Assembly: GCA_003344405.1 (NCBI GenBank)
Contig: NOWV01000011.1
Span: 186,001-250,000 of the forward strand
DNA length: 64,000 nucleotides
DNA from: Trichoplax sp. H2
Taxonomy: Eukaryota; Placozoa; Uniplacotomia; Trichoplacea
Direction: 5' to 3'
Below the pieces are notes generated by a model. It was not told the origin of the DNA. It was given only the letters and a program-made list of their open reading frames with translations, and did no database searches. Positions 51,827 to 64,000 of the stretch are shown piece by piece; position 1 is the stretch's first letter; every line of letters begins with the position of its first letter. A program made the translations under genes and the position numbers.

Positions 51827-54800
51827 ATGGCCGCAGATGGCGATGATGCTAATGAATCGACCAAGCTAACGTAACAGAATTATTTGTATCATTCAGATGA
51901 TTAAATTTTTGTATTAAATGCTCAATAGATTGATATGATATTCTGCTTCTTTCCAGCCATAAACAACGCAGGCAATTATTGAAGAAGGAAAAACGTCGCC
52001 AAAAGAGAATCATATTAGCTAAGGAAAAGGAAGCTGAACAAACTAAAAGTACTCTATGCAATATATAAATTAACTATAAGAGACCTTAAAATTTATATAG
52101 CATATAGTAGATATTATGACCTTTGTCTGAAATTGTTCAAATTTTGATTCGATGTGTTATGCATGGCACCTCCAATAAGTGTAGTCGTAGCTGCTGCAGG
52201 TGATCGTGTTTACTGACAAAGAATACATGTATAAGTTTTACACAAACCCCAAAGGTGGATAGTGCACGAAATAATATTCAAGTTTTACGGAGTTATTGCC
52301 CTTGCTTATATCATCATAGGCAGTGGAGAATGTTGCATTGAATGATATGATTATCACTTTCAAGATTTGCATTAGTTATTAAAATCGAGATTTAGGGATT
52401 AATCATAGTATACTTATACCCATATAGTAGTAATGACCTGCAAAACAATATAGTGAATGTATGCATTCTCCATTCTATCTTACTCAACGTTACTTTTGTA
52501 ATTTAATTCTCTAGATCCTTCGTAACTATAATCACTATTAAAATTTATTACACTACTTCTACGTTTGTACTGACGAAAGCTCAATTGTTAGCTTATTTAT
52601 GAATATTTTTTACTACTGTTGCATATCTGGTTAGCCCTTGACGCCGTAATTGAGAAGCATGGTAGTATGTAAGTATCAAATTACGTACGCATATTTAAAT
52701 ATGGCATACGCATTGGAGTGAATTACTGACGAAATGGTAAAGACTGTTTATTGATTTCATCTTATGACTGTTTCAACAGTGAGGGATATGAGGAATTTCA
52801 AGTAGGTAAAGAAGAGGAGGAATTGAAGGAACGGTAATTTATTTTTACGACTTATATTCTATTTGAATTGACACTTTCTATAGGTGCATATGTCTAATGT
52901 TTATTCTTCATGTAATGGCTTGAATAGAGCTAGATTACATCAGGTATGGCTAAAAAAGGAGGAAAAATTTAGAAATGAATTCCAGTCTAGGCAGGAACTA
53001 ATCAAGAGAATACAAGAAGAGGAGAAGCAAAGGGTGAGTACAATTATTTGATTGTATACAGATCTTGATGATACTGTAATGACGGTATTTCGCTAAAAAT
53101 TTGTCTCTTCTGCAAATATCATAGGCTGCGGAAAATAATGTTAGTATGGAAACAGATTATCAGGAAATTGACTGGCTTTCATGTTATTTGTATCATGTTC
53201 TAGTAGACTATATTATGTTGTTAATTTTCTTATGGAGGCTATATACTGTAGATATTAAGTCTATGCAGCCATATACATTTTAAAAATACGACCTACAAAC
53301 TTGTTAATTGATATTCTTTGTAGCTTTGAGAATTATAAAATTTTGCGATACTTTCTGTGGCGACATAGCCTGGTTTAAAATGTTAATGACTTTACACAAA
53401 TTAAACGATTAAATAGAGCTACTGTAAAAACTAACTAGCCTATGACTATGTTACTTCGCTTAACTTAATAAACCTCAAATTAGGAAAGCAACACATCTGG
53501 CAGCGATGCGGATGAATCAAATCAGGTTATTGTTCTCAACTTTATTTTCAATATTCAGTAAATATAGCTAGGGATGCAACTTATTTACGTAATTAATTGA
53601 TCTTAAAGTTTCTGAGACTGTTTGATGTTTAATATGAATGTTATAAAATTCATTAGGATAAGACGCCATTCCATAATCCCTTTGCTGCGTCAACTAACAA
53701 TCAGTATGTTAAAGGCGAAGAGGTAAATATGGTTGCATCATCTCTAAGTAGAAATGTTCCTTCTTAAATGCAATGATAAGATTATGCAGCAATAGCTGTT
53801 GTGAATTGTTTAATGTTTTAGTGATCTGTTATGATTGTTGTACCACATATGCCTCACTTTTTACAGACTTTTGTTGAATCAAAACCATGCCCGTTCTTCA
53901 ATAAAACTGGAGTTTGCAGATTTGGAGATAGGTTATAATTGTTAATGCAACACAGATTATACGTGCAGATATCGGGCTACTTAGATTTGTCAAAACATTC
54001 TTTTCCGTAGGTGTTCTCGCTTACATGTACATCCTGAAAGTAGTCGTGTGCTCCTTATACCAAATATGTTTACGAGTATTGGTTTATCGGAAGGTTTACA
54101 GGATGAACAAGAATTTGATACTAACTTAGAAGTAATTAACAGAATCCATTATTTTTTAATAGTTTTGGAAAGATTTCATGGTACCTTTTGTTGTCGTTAT
54201 CTTAGTACTCCGAAAATGACTTAAGATCACAATTTATAGAATTTTATAACGATATTTATCCAGAATTTCAAGCTGCTGGCGAAATTAGAGAATTTAAAGT
54301 ATGAATAGTCATGAAGTTATTTACTAATGAATATGATTTATGATATCTATTTAACAAATGCTTTTCTTTCTATTAATTGTAATTGCTGTTTATCAATTAT
54401 CTTTTCAAGATTTGCTGTAATTATGAGCCTCATCTTCGCGGTAATGTGTATGTAGAGTATCAGAGGTAAGACCTACTTGAGAATAAGGAAAACTTAAATG
54501 ATAATTGTACTAAGGTTTATTGCTAAATCTGATATTATAGTGAAGAAGAATGCCATAAAGCTTTTCGGATGTTTCATGGTCGTTGGTACGCACAGCGGCA
54601 GCTATTTTGCCAATTTTCTCCGGTTAATAATTGGAAGTCAGCTATATGTGGTTCGTTGCTTCAATATTGCATTTACTTGTATACCTGTACCGATTGTTTG
54701 ATACATTTTCGTAACTATCATAAACCTATTTACTTTCCTTTAAGGTTTGTTTCGTCAAAAACGCTGTCCAAAAGGAAAGCATTGCAATTTTTTGCATGTT

Positions 54801-55326
54801 TTTGAAAACCCTGTAGCACAGTCTACAAGATCTGCCTTTAATGATAGACATAGAAGACATAGTTTTAATAATAATCGTTCCGTGAGAGACTATGGTAAAA
54901 TAGAGAATAGAAGTTCACGTTCCGATAGGCACCGCAATCATGATGATAGAGTGAGAAGGTCCGATTGGCACGATAGACATAATCGACGTGACAGAAGGTA
55001 TAGATATGTAGATGTAACTATTGCTGGTCGTATGCACTATTTTGTATTATTAACCTTACCTTAAATATCTTAATTTATGATGAAAACCGTTGGATTTTAG
55101 CCGAGACAATGATAATTATCGTCATGAAAAGCGATCGAAGCGGTCACGATCACCGACACATGATAGCGATAATCACGTAGATCGAAAACGTAGGAAAAAG
55201 CATAAACATAGATCCCGAGATTCTGCGGACAAGGAAGAAAGCCAGCGCGAGTCTATTCGATCAGAGAAACGGGACCGGAAATCTCATCACAAAAAGAAGA
55301 GATCTTCTAGTAAGCATAATGAATAG
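51827..55326 (+). CDS. ZRSR2: ZRSR2-like U2AF35-related splicing factor
   Basis: Orthologue of ZRSR2 (Urp), which recognises the 3' splice site of U12-type introns and acts in later steps of U2 splicing. Exons: 51827-51870, 51957-52048, 52780-52833, 52928-53033, 53125-53139, 53484-53525, 53657-53722, 53867-53931, 54011-54131, 54206-54298, 54410-54465, 54541-54650, 54745-54997, 55101-55326; about 447 residues. In order: basic helix HKQRR..LKKEKRR; Glu/Lys/Gln coiled coil; first CCCH finger (CPFF, GVCRFGDRCSRLH); a U2AF-homology RRM (IPNMF, FYNDIYPEF, RGNVYVEYQ, GRWYAQRQL); second CCCH finger (CPKGKHCNFLH); Arg/Ser/Asp/His-rich tail. All joins keep frame except exon 2 to exon 3, where a microexon or alternative acceptor (52742) may be missing. 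The 15-base exon 5 is short and could extend. Confidence 0.93.
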
Positions 55327-56309
55327 CACAGGAGGTAATTCATCGGCTTACTAATTAGGAAGAGTAAATCTATTACATGGGCAATTTGGTCAGACTGTCC
55401 TAGGAACCGTGTTTTATCATACGAAAGGAAGATTAACTTAATCTATGTTATATCACATTGTATATAATGCTAATGCTCCGAGGGAGAAGCAACCGTCACC
55501 ACGGTCCAAAAAACTAGACACTCTAAAATATACACTATTGCTTTCTTTGTGTTGGTAATTTCATGAAGATAAAATTTTAGGTATAGTTTATTCTTACCTT
55601 TAATAACGAAATTTACATGAATTTTATACAGACGCTGTATGCACACAAAGTGCGTTAGTAATATTTTTCACAAAGCTATTAACATATGATACATAAAATA
55701 GCTCAAAAAAGGAACTCATTGTATTGTATTTATCAACAATTCGACAGAACATACTGAAATAAAAAAATTGATCGTAATTATATATCTGAAATTGCTCCTA
55801 TATGAATTAGTATGAAGCATGCGCCAAAATGTTAACGTGTAATCACGCCGGCTGAGTAAGCGCAAGTTTGTTGACATTGAAATCAGCTATAGCTCAAAGT
55901 GTTATAGTCAGATAAGTACTGCAAGGACATTATTTTACATGAATGGTATACTCCAACACAGACAATCTTGGAAACGTTACAATGTTATTTCGCAAATTAG
56001 AAAAATTGCTACAATAAAAGAAGGTAAATTCCCTTTAAATTTTTTAGAAAAGAATATCGGTACCATACCTCTAGAGCGGGTAAGTATCTTACATAATTCA
56101 AAGACTTAGATCTTAAAATAGAACAGCGTAAAAATTTAGTTTATTACCATACATCATCATTTTTTTCCATTTTTAGTAACATCCTGCTAAGCTCTTGTAA
56201 GAGGATTGTAGCTATGACAGTACAGCTACTAAATATAAAGATTATTAAACATTTTTGAGCCGTTACAACGCCATCCTGTACATTTACTGTTGATAACTGA
56301 CGCTATCTT
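55327..56309. other. Intergenic gap between ZRSR2 and MOSPD1 (convergent)
   Basis: Holds the 3' flanks of ZRSR2 (+) and MOSPD1 (-). One possible small exon on the plus strand is listed separately (55938-56079). Otherwise nothing is recognised. Confidence 0.5.
55938..56079 (+). CDS. Possible first exon of an unknown plus-strand gene
   Basis: From an ATG at 55938 there is an open frame of 47 codons that reaches a good donor (cgg|GTAAGT at 56079/56080). The first 30 residues are Arg/Lys-rich with hardly any acidic residue, like a mitochondrial presequence (MNGILQHRQSWKRYN). No downstream exon could be joined, and any continuation would run antisense to MOSPD1, so this may be chance. Not recognised. 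Confidence 0.2.
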
Positions 56310-59300
56310 CTAGTTCCTTAATACTGCCAAGGTGACCATTCCGAGTAAAAACGATGCAATAAGCTTGTAAGTCACAGGAACATGAAGAAAAGTTGGTACA
56401 TTGCCCGCTTTTTCTTCTGGCAATGGTAACAGCAAAATGGCAATACAAATAATGGCCAATAGGACAACGATTACATTAATGCCACTATCTAGTAAAGTGA
56501 GAAAAATATTTGGAGCTAGTGTTAGCAAGAAGCAATGTACTGCTACTAAAATGTCATATTGAGGTACATCTATATTTCTCGAATACATAGTATTATGCAA
56601 TCGCAATTGTGAGTGCAGAATGGTAGATGGTAATGTACCGGATACGTGTTAAACGATTATTACATGGACAAGTACTTGCTAGCTAACTCGAACTTGGGAA
56701 CAACTATCCGGACCATAAATTAGCTATAAATGTTATACTTTAGCCACAGAATAAATAAATGGTAAATGACAATCAAGGTTATAACACCGTCAAACCTTGT
56801 GAACCGTTGATATTGTTGCTGCCATGGCGTTGCATGAAACTTTGACTATTATCATTAATCTGCAAAGGTTATGATAAATTTATTAAAAGACATCCTGTGT
56901 CCTATTTCGAGAAGTATAAATTGAATTACAACATGATCACTTGTGATATTAATGTCAATTACTTACTGAATTTCGGTTATCGGAATTATCAGCTGTAGAT
57001 CCGCTTTCGACGGCAACTTTGATATCTCTCTTTCCAATGATTTTGTCTACACCATGTTCGTATAACTGAATACGAAACTTGTTGTTATGCAAATCTTGCA
57101 GCGGGTTTTCGTCATTAAAACGTATTAATCTAGATGAGACAAAACATTCATAGCTGAGCTACAGCTAATCTTAAATGTGATCTATGTAAGTGATATCCGA
57201 TACTTGACCAAATGAAACTAAATTACAGTTTCTTGTCTGCTCAAGATGTGGTTATCAACTAGCCATTTATTGATGTTAAGTTGTCGAGAGTGATTTATTA
57301 AAGCGCTCGGAAAAGGAAAACTAAGCTAGAGTTCCAGCTTGAGCTATTATTATTAGTGTAATTTTGTAGGTTCCTGTATTGGGTTTAGTAATTTAATTTT
57401 TACCAGGAAATAGCACAAACTTAACAAATTGTACCGATATAACTACGAGCTTTTCAAGTTTACGAAGTGATGATTTCTCTTTAAACCCTTGGTTCGATAT
57501 AACTTATAGCATGTTTTGTGTCATTTAGGCAAATCAAATTCATATTGTGGTTACATTTAACACTCATTTTGTGTCAATTGACAGTAGTGTAGCCAATGCT
57601 ATTGAATATTGAACATTGTAATACAGGTCTATAGAGTTGATGTGTTTCTGTGAAAGAATGTAATTTGATACAGAATCATCAACCTAGAGAGTAAGATGAG
57701 ATCTCTGCTTACTAACATATCGACACGGCATTTAGTCTTGATTAAACCTTCACTATCGGATAGGACATAATTCGACGGACAATTGGATAGCACTATGTAG
57801 AAAAGAAGAAAGAAATAATATTTCATTGATTGATTTTAAGGTATACACGTAAAGTATAATCTATTAACGTAATATAAAGTGTAATTATAATTATTACAGC
57901 TTTAGATTGTGGCATAAGACTAGGGTATAGTAAAATATGCTGATAGTCCTAAAAATAGCAATACTATATACAGTACAGTATAATCATTAGTCAAGTAAAG
58001 GTGTGATCAGATATACAGTAGTTATAGTACAGCATAGTGTAATAAGTTCTGCAATAGCTTGACACAGTATAGCGATGAGACAAACAAGTCATCATCAAAG
58101 CTCATCGCTATCTACGTAATACATTATATATTACACAGTATGTACTAATTTTGACATGCTAGTTGTTAATTCTTGTTGGCCGATTAAAGTATATCTCATT
58201 ATCTACAAGGAAATTGTTATTCTATGGTATAGAAACAATATTCCTTGTTATGATCATTCTATATTGAAAGTCGCTTTTCTTAAATATATACTTTTTAGTT
58301 CTTGTAGGTCAAGCGAAATGACTAGAGTACTTACTATCTTATACTAAAATAGCTATCAATTCATGTTCTAGTACAGATGTAAACAACGTTTATTATTATC
58401 ATGTTTATGCGTATGTTGCCTGGGTCGCTTTCTTGTCCGTATAATTTATCGTACTGGGTATGCATGATGCACTAAGTTTGACAGATTTTTAAATCCTGTA
58501 GGGTTATAGCAAAAGTACATTAAAGTTAACTAGAGTGTATGGTGTCATGTATTAAGATAAATGTCATTCCATGTTCTAGTCTATAGGTGAAAACAATGTT
58601 TACTATCATGATCATTCTACAGTATGTTGTCAAAGTCGCATTTTGTATACCGTACTATATGAATAAATGTACAACGGAGGTATTTCTCCTGTATCTCTCT
58701 GACATATCCTAATTTTGACCTCCTTTTTCTTGTAGTAGAGTTATAGGTAAAGTACTGTTAACTAGAGTACAGCTTGTCCTTTACAAAAGTATTGATCATT
58801 TCATGTCCTAGTAGAGGCGTAAATCCTGTTTACGATAATGATTATTATTCAATGCTACCTAATTCACTTTCTTGTATTTATGGTATGTAGTAGGTATGTA
58901 CTAATTTTGAAGTCTTGTAGCATTGTAGGTAAAGTAAGATAGACCAGAAAAAGTCTTATCCTCTACCAAGGCGACAGTCATTCTGTGATGTAAACATTAT
59001 TTACTTATTTTTTGATGATGCTAATGCTATCAGAGTTGCTTTGTTGTATACAGTACTATACATTATACAGTCGATCGTATTGTACCTTAAGTAAAATATC
59101 AACGACAAATGCTGTACTCAATCCTTCAACAAGAGTCCTACTTCCAATAGGTAGGATACTAAAATTTTTCTGTTAGGAATTGCCACCGTACTTAGATTAG
59201 TATTTAGATATTATAATCATCAGCTGCAGTAAGTTTCAATACCCTATACTGTACCTTTCAAAAGTAAATCATGCAGTGAGAGTATAGTACTATCTATTCT

Positions 59301-59595
59301 ATACTTGCGCTGTCAACTTGAATAAAAATACTTTTCTCCGATTAATGATAATAACATTCTACAGAGTCAAACATGAAAGTAAGTCTGTCGATTTACCTTT
59401 AAACCGTACGGTAAAATCGTAAGTGTTATAAATAGTAAGTATTTGCTTGTAACTCGATTTATCATTCTCGATGAAGGATAACGTAGTCGGGAAAGCGAAG
59501 ACCGGTACATTTTCAACGGTAATATTGTTGTTGTTGTTATTACTTTGTGAAGTTATCATGGATAATTTCTTGGACGATTTCATAGAAGATTGCAT
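56310..59595 (-). CDS. MOSPD1: MOSPD1-like motile sperm domain protein, 5 exons
   Basis: Member of the MSP/VAP-like family; MOSPD1 and MOSPD3 are ER membrane proteins whose MSP domain binds FFAT-type motifs at membrane contact sites. Exons: 59397-59595, 57717-57792, 56967-57129, 56796-56859, 56310-56488; phases agree, giving 226 residues (human 213). Residues 1-26 hold a Ser/Lys stretch and a poly-Asn run. The MSP domain follows (VPVFAFPTTLSF, SYKQILTIYNTYDFTVRFK, then VLSNCPSNY and KTKCRVDI). A polar linker of about 60 residues leads to two C-terminal transmembrane helices (about 171-190 and 206-224), ending in TLAVLRN (human MAILRT). The start is taken at 59595, the first true ATG. Intron 1 (about 1.6 kb) carries a repeat array. 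Confidence 0.94.
58140..59060. repeat. Diverged tandem repeat array in MOSPD1 intron 1
   Basis: At least four imperfect units of about 150-230 bases. Each has the same order of landmarks: 'tcatgttctagta'-like, 'gtaaacaatgtttac', 'catgatcattcta', 'agtcgctttcttgtata', 'gtatgtactaattttga' and 'cttgtag..gtaggtaaagta'. Landmark anchors sit near 58231, 58381, 58591, 58820 and 58991. The copies have diverged and carry indels. The array is intronic, with no effect on coding. Confidence 0.75.
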
Positions 59596-62023
59596 CAAGG
59601 AATGAAAAATAGATCGTATGAATTAATCCAATTAATAGGCTATAAGCTTGAATTTCTATCCTGGTTGAATTAATTGGCCATCATGAAGGACATGATCGAA
59701 TGTTTCTGCTCATCTCGTCATAGCCAAGAAGTGATTGAAGATGAAATCTCAAAGAGGATCGCTGAATGATGATTTCTTTCTAGTGTTTTACTACTTCTAC
59801 TGTCATAGTGTATCGCACCCTCTATAATACCATGGTCAAGACTAAGGACATGGTACTGTACCGTATTAGTGTACGTTGCCAGATCTGAGCCAGATGATAT
59901 ATTACACTAACTCAGCAAGATTGGCATTATGTCATGTTCTGACTAGGCTGTGAACTGTATATAATTATTCTTTTTCGATATGAAATAGTACCGGCATAAT
60001 TATTATTATTCATTACCAAATGAACTATTATAGCTTGATGATGCCGACTACACCATCAATTTTTTCTTTTACCTGTATAGTCTATCTATATACAAGTCGT
60101 GTGCCAGCAATGTCTAATGCCAGTCTACTAAAGCTATCAATCTGCATAAAAAGCGCACAGCTGTTGCAACTATATACGCGTAAATCTCCAAGAGTTACGA
60201 GTATTTTAGGAGTATACGACTCAAAAAATGATTAATGATACTGTAATTACTAATAGATTAAATTAATTTCGTGATGCCTCTTATGTAGCAGATAAACATA
60301 TTCTTAGTTAATTGCACCTTGCACGGGTATCAGCTGCACGATCTCCATTAATAGGGTTCCCCCTACTTGCGCTAGCATTTCATGCGTGCCGTACCGTGGC
60401 AATAACTTGATGTAAAAGATCTCTGCAAGCATCGGCTTTCACCAGTACTATATGCAACGCAACAGATGTTGAATTAAAATTAGTTTTTGATGAATTAAGT
60501 AACCACGGGATACACCTTGAGTAAGGGAGATAGAAATTGCATACGCTATAGAATCCCTGTTATATAGCTTATTCTAATAGCGTACTACATTTACATACGC
60601 AGTGAGCCAGGTAATTCAGGAGCATGCAACCGAAAGAAAAATCAATTAGAATTATTGATATATATTAACCAGCCTTGTTATGCCCCTTCTAAAGAAAAAG
60701 TCGACATGCTTGGGCATGAATGAATCACATTACTACTTGTACTACTTGCTCCAACTCACACAAAGAATGTGGCATCTTGTTACATCAACTCCGAAGACTA
60801 TCACTGAATAAAATAAAATGGGTAAAAATTTTACAATATTTCACATACAATCCTCTTGTTATACCATGTGCTGTGTTACGATCGATTTGATAAAGGAATA
60901 AATCGAGAGGGGGTGATTATACGACAATCACTTACTGCACAACAACGACAATAGTCACAATTTATGCGCAGGTTATACAGTAGTAGATGACTAAAGAACG
61001 AGAATCGCCTGCAATATATTAGACGCTCTCTTAGTTTTATCTGTCACCTTCAATCAATTAATATTGTTACTGTGCGTAATAACTCATACGTTGCATACAG
61101 TAATATAAAATGATAACCATTTACTCTGATACAACAAAATGCCGCTGTACTTAGGTAGACAACTGCACATAGGCGTATCAAAATACCATGTCACAATATC
61201 AACCAGCTGGCCTTCCAAAGTAAAAAATTTCAACCGATACATCTTTTTCAAAGTTGTTATTGTACTTTTTAATTGCATAATCAAGAAGCCTATGATTCAG
61301 TGATGCAAAGCAAATGTTGCACTAATTACACAATTTTAGTATTATACTTGTATACTATTCATGTTAGTTATACAATTGTCGGTGAATGCTTAGTTGCATA
61401 GAGGTTGATTGATTACAAACTTGCATTTGCTATATATTCGAAGTGAACCTTTACATAAGCAAACAAAAACAACAAAGCTCTACCGCAATTCAAGTTAAAA
61501 TAATATTATTTCCAAATAGAGGCATCAATAGGTACTCATCCTACGGTACAGTAGTACCCCCCTTTGAATCACATATACCAGAAAGATATATTCTGCACTG
61601 CTAAGTGAAACCATTTTCTAAACAAAATATAACCATTTATAACCTTAGCCTATCGTAATTCTATACTATCAGTACAAGCAACATTGAACTTTTATATTTC
61701 AGAACCATATAATCAATATGCTGTACTGTAGCTATATATTTTTCCAGGTATACCGTTCTTCAATCAAGTGGTAGTTTATCAGATGCCATATATTAAATGC
61801 CAAATAAAATAATACATCATACGTATATTACGAAGGTATTGTATTATGGGATAAATTACATGCGCCTCCAGTCTTTATGAAATTCATTACTCTAGTTATT
61901 TAAAGCACTAAATTGACATGCTATCGTAGATGTTATTATTGTGATACTAAATTAAATTTTTATAATTCAGTAAGATGATTACATTCTTTCTCTAAATTTA
62001 TACCTAGACGATCTAGGTACAGA
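59596..62023. other. Intergenic region between MOSPD1 and TM9SF2-like gene
   Basis: No gene is supported. The left end should hold the MOSPD1 promoter, the right end the TM9SF2 3' UTR. A 28-codon ORF at 59683-59769 (+) and a GC-richer, nearly stop-free stretch at 60308-60480 (read on minus) are the only notable things. Confidence 0.55.
60308..60480. other. GC-richer island with a nearly open minus-strand frame
   Basis: This stretch is about half GC, well above its AT-rich surroundings. On the minus strand one frame runs about 55 codons with a single in-frame TGA (about 60380-60382) and codon use unlike the neighbours (GCA, CGT, GGC rich; motifs KADACRDL and GNPINGDRA). I recognise neither a protein nor a structural RNA. 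Confidence 0.35.
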
Positions 62024-63980
62024 TTAATCTACTTTCACTACGGAGTAGATCTTTCTAACAAATGTGTAACACGATAAGAAGCCAACGGTACCTAAAATTG
62101 TTTTAAAAATATAAAATGAAAGGTATCAAGATGATTTGCAAGAACCAAGAATGATTACGTTTCCTTACCAGTTAAGAGGAAGAACAGCAGCGTCATGAGT
62201 ATGGTATAACCAAAAAAGAGGAAAGTACTTGCACCACCAGTAATAGATAAATTTGAAATAAAGAAGTGTATTGAATAAATGAATAGATAGATAGCTGTAC
62301 TACCACTTGTTAGAAATGATCGCCACCACCAATGATAGTCCTATTGCAAAGTAGAAACGTCAATGTATAAGAGTCACACTCTTGCTAATTCGTGTACGAC
62401 TGTCGTCAATTTATTAACTTATTTATCATGATACCACATGAATCAAATATATTGCAAATATTTTCCGTAATCATAGATTTTGTTAACCTCTGAACAAAGA
62501 TGGAAGTAGCACAATAGAATTGTTGTCTCGGCGCATGTTACAATCAAAATAGAAAATACCAAGAAGAGAAAACCAAACATGTAATATATTTGATGTGACC
62601 TATAATTAATGGTAGCAATATTATCATTCAGTAACCATGCTATACTGTTTATTGAAGCTACATATCAATAATTTCAACGTACTGCTTACCATAAGCTATT
62701 CATAATGAAAAACATTTGAATAAAGATACATCCAAATGGTAAGATTCCTCCCATGAGAATGCACGGTAATGGTCTAGTGAAAAATGGCTATATACGCGTA
62801 ACAAAAGCATCAATATAGTCAATCGCTTATGCTATTTGATAGGAACTACCATAGAGTAATAACTGAATAGCTTACTTGCTCAGGTATTTGTCTAGGTATT
62901 TGATTTGTTCTGACAGGATTTTCGATAGTCTATAAAGTAAAAATGGATTTATTGATGTTACTCCCATAAAACCTTACTATAATCTATTTTTCTTAAAAGA
63001 AGATAAAATAGCAACACTGGCATATTACCTTTTTCCTAAAACCAAAGAATGCTCCTACAAAAGTCAGCGGTGTTGAAACACCAAACCTACGTCGGACAAA
63101 TACCAACACGATGAAATATTCCAATATTACATCAGATTAGAAATCCAGTAAGCAAGACTAGGGGTGAAAGTTTACTAACGAGTAACTATTGTAATGTGTC
63201 ACACTGACCATAAAGCAATTAAGGCTATTAAAGTGCCAAAGGGAACAGCTGCAGATGATCGCCTTGCCCACATCACTAGGTTCAATAGGAAGAAGATTGC
63301 AAAGCAAACACTAATGAAAAATTAAAAGCAAGTATTTAGTGTTAAATTGGAACAGGGTGAGTTCATATTTATTAACCAAATAAAAAAGTATTTCTTGGTA
63401 ATCTTAATTTCTGTTAAATACAGTTATGTAGAATATGCATACCCAGGTATGAAAAAGGCAGTCATGATTACGTTAGTTTTCCATTTTTCTCCACCAATTG
63501 CTGCAAATCATAATTATCAACGGTTTAATTAATATGGCTACTTTTACGCCAACTGTTTTAGCTTTGCCTAGGATAGATATTAAATTTACCTTTGTAGATC
63601 CTAGCTGAAATATATCCTGCACAACATCCCAAACAGACGTACAAAACCTACAATAACGAATAGTGTCATCAAAAAAATTACAAAAGCAGGCATAAATCTA
63701 TAAATAAATACCGTAGCGCAAGTCATGAGTCCACCACGGTTAGCAGGAGATAAAAATCCCAAGCATGCAAAAACTGTAAAGGAAAGAAAGTGCAATATTA
63801 TTGCAATGACAAGAACAAGTGAAGTCATATGATTGTCTTGGACTTACACAATGTTACCACGGTCATTATAAAAGTTTGTGATCCAGTGCCAACTAAAACC
63901 GACAGCAACATTCCTCTTTTAGGAGGTCTAAAGACATCGCCGTGAACTAATTTCCAACCAAATTCTTCTTGTGCATCTTC
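62024..63980 (-). CDS. TM9SF2: TM9SF2-like nine-transmembrane protein (C-terminal part, 5' end outside window)
   Basis: Transmembrane 9 superfamily (nonaspanin), endosome/Golgi membrane proteins involved in trafficking and glycosphingolipid handling. Exons: 63848-63980 (5' side continues past the window), 63712-63773, 63590-63647, 63443-63500, 63209-63310, 63029-63086, 62876-62929, 62690-62787, 62488-62599, 62169-62340, 62024-62091; all phases agree, giving 324 residues of the C-terminal half. It follows human TM9SF2 rather than TM9SF4: [100 protein letters not shown], and the C-terminal KIYSVVKVD that ends this subgroup. Hydrophobic helices alternate with these motifs. Introns are short (about 70-190 bases). 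Confidence 0.95.
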
Positions 63981-64000
63981 CTAAAATTTTTAAAAAATCA

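Noticed and set aside
59683-59769. Short plus-strand ORF (28 codons) with a Cys-rich start and EVIEDEISKRI, reminiscent of a G-protein alpha N-terminus
   Set aside because: It ends in two stop codons with no donor site, and no downstream exon with the GTP-binding GAGESGKS motif was found on the plus strand.
61084-61284. 66-residue minus-strand ORF
   Set aside because: No splice context, no recognisable domain, and no continuation into flanking exons.
1-64000. tRNA, rRNA, snRNA and CRISPR arrays
   Set aside because: No tRNA T-arm consensus with a matching acceptor stem, no rRNA or U-RNA core motif, and no regularly spaced short repeats were seen by eye; a covariance search would be needed to exclude them fully.

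Overview
This window is nuclear DNA from an animal. It is AT-rich, its genes are cut into many short exons with GT..AG introns of roughly 80 to 1,600 bases, and every gene I could name is an animal-type gene (CEP164, IFT46, BACE-like proteases, SDHD, ZRSR2, MOSPD1, TM9SF2). Compact genes, low GC and conserved intron phases fit an early-branching animal; a placozoan (Trichoplax or Hoilungia type) is my best guess, but that is inference. The gene models were built by hand from splice sites, phase matching and remembered family alignments. Most joins keep frame exactly, and the exceptions are stated.

Layout. 1-3561: no gene seen. 3562-15012 (+): CEP164-like centriole/cilium protein, 32 exons. 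About 16826-20300 (-): an unrecognised gene with a Cys/His-rich N-terminus, only partly modelled. 21.4-22.3 kb: tandem repeats. 24267-44120 (-): three tandem BACE-like aspartyl protease genes, called A (24267-28572, last exon not found), B (31048-35020) and C (38043-44120). 45430-48676 (-): IFT46, 13 exons. 50071-51219 (-): SDHD, 4 exons. 51827-55326 (+): ZRSR2-like splicing factor, divergent from SDHD over a 607-base gap. 56310-59595 (-): MOSPD1, 5 exons, with a repeat array in intron 1. 59596-62023: mostly empty, with one GC-richer island. 62024-63980 (-): the 3' part of a TM9SF2-like gene that runs off the right edge.

How the genes relate. CEP164 (distal appendage) and IFT46 (IFT-B core) both serve cilia. 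The three proteases are recent-to-ancient duplicates sharing intron positions and phases; two have a transmembrane segment and a cytosolic tail with a PPxY motif. SDHD is the membrane anchor of mitochondrial complex II, ZRSR2 acts in 3' splice-site recognition, MOSPD1 is an ER-anchored MSP-domain protein, and TM9SF2 is a nine-pass endomembrane protein. From memory, the human orthologues of CEP164, BACE1, IFT46 and SDHD all lie on chromosome 11q23, with CEP164 and BACE1 neighbours. ZRSR2 and MOSPD1 are both on X. The window may therefore preserve very old animal gene linkage.
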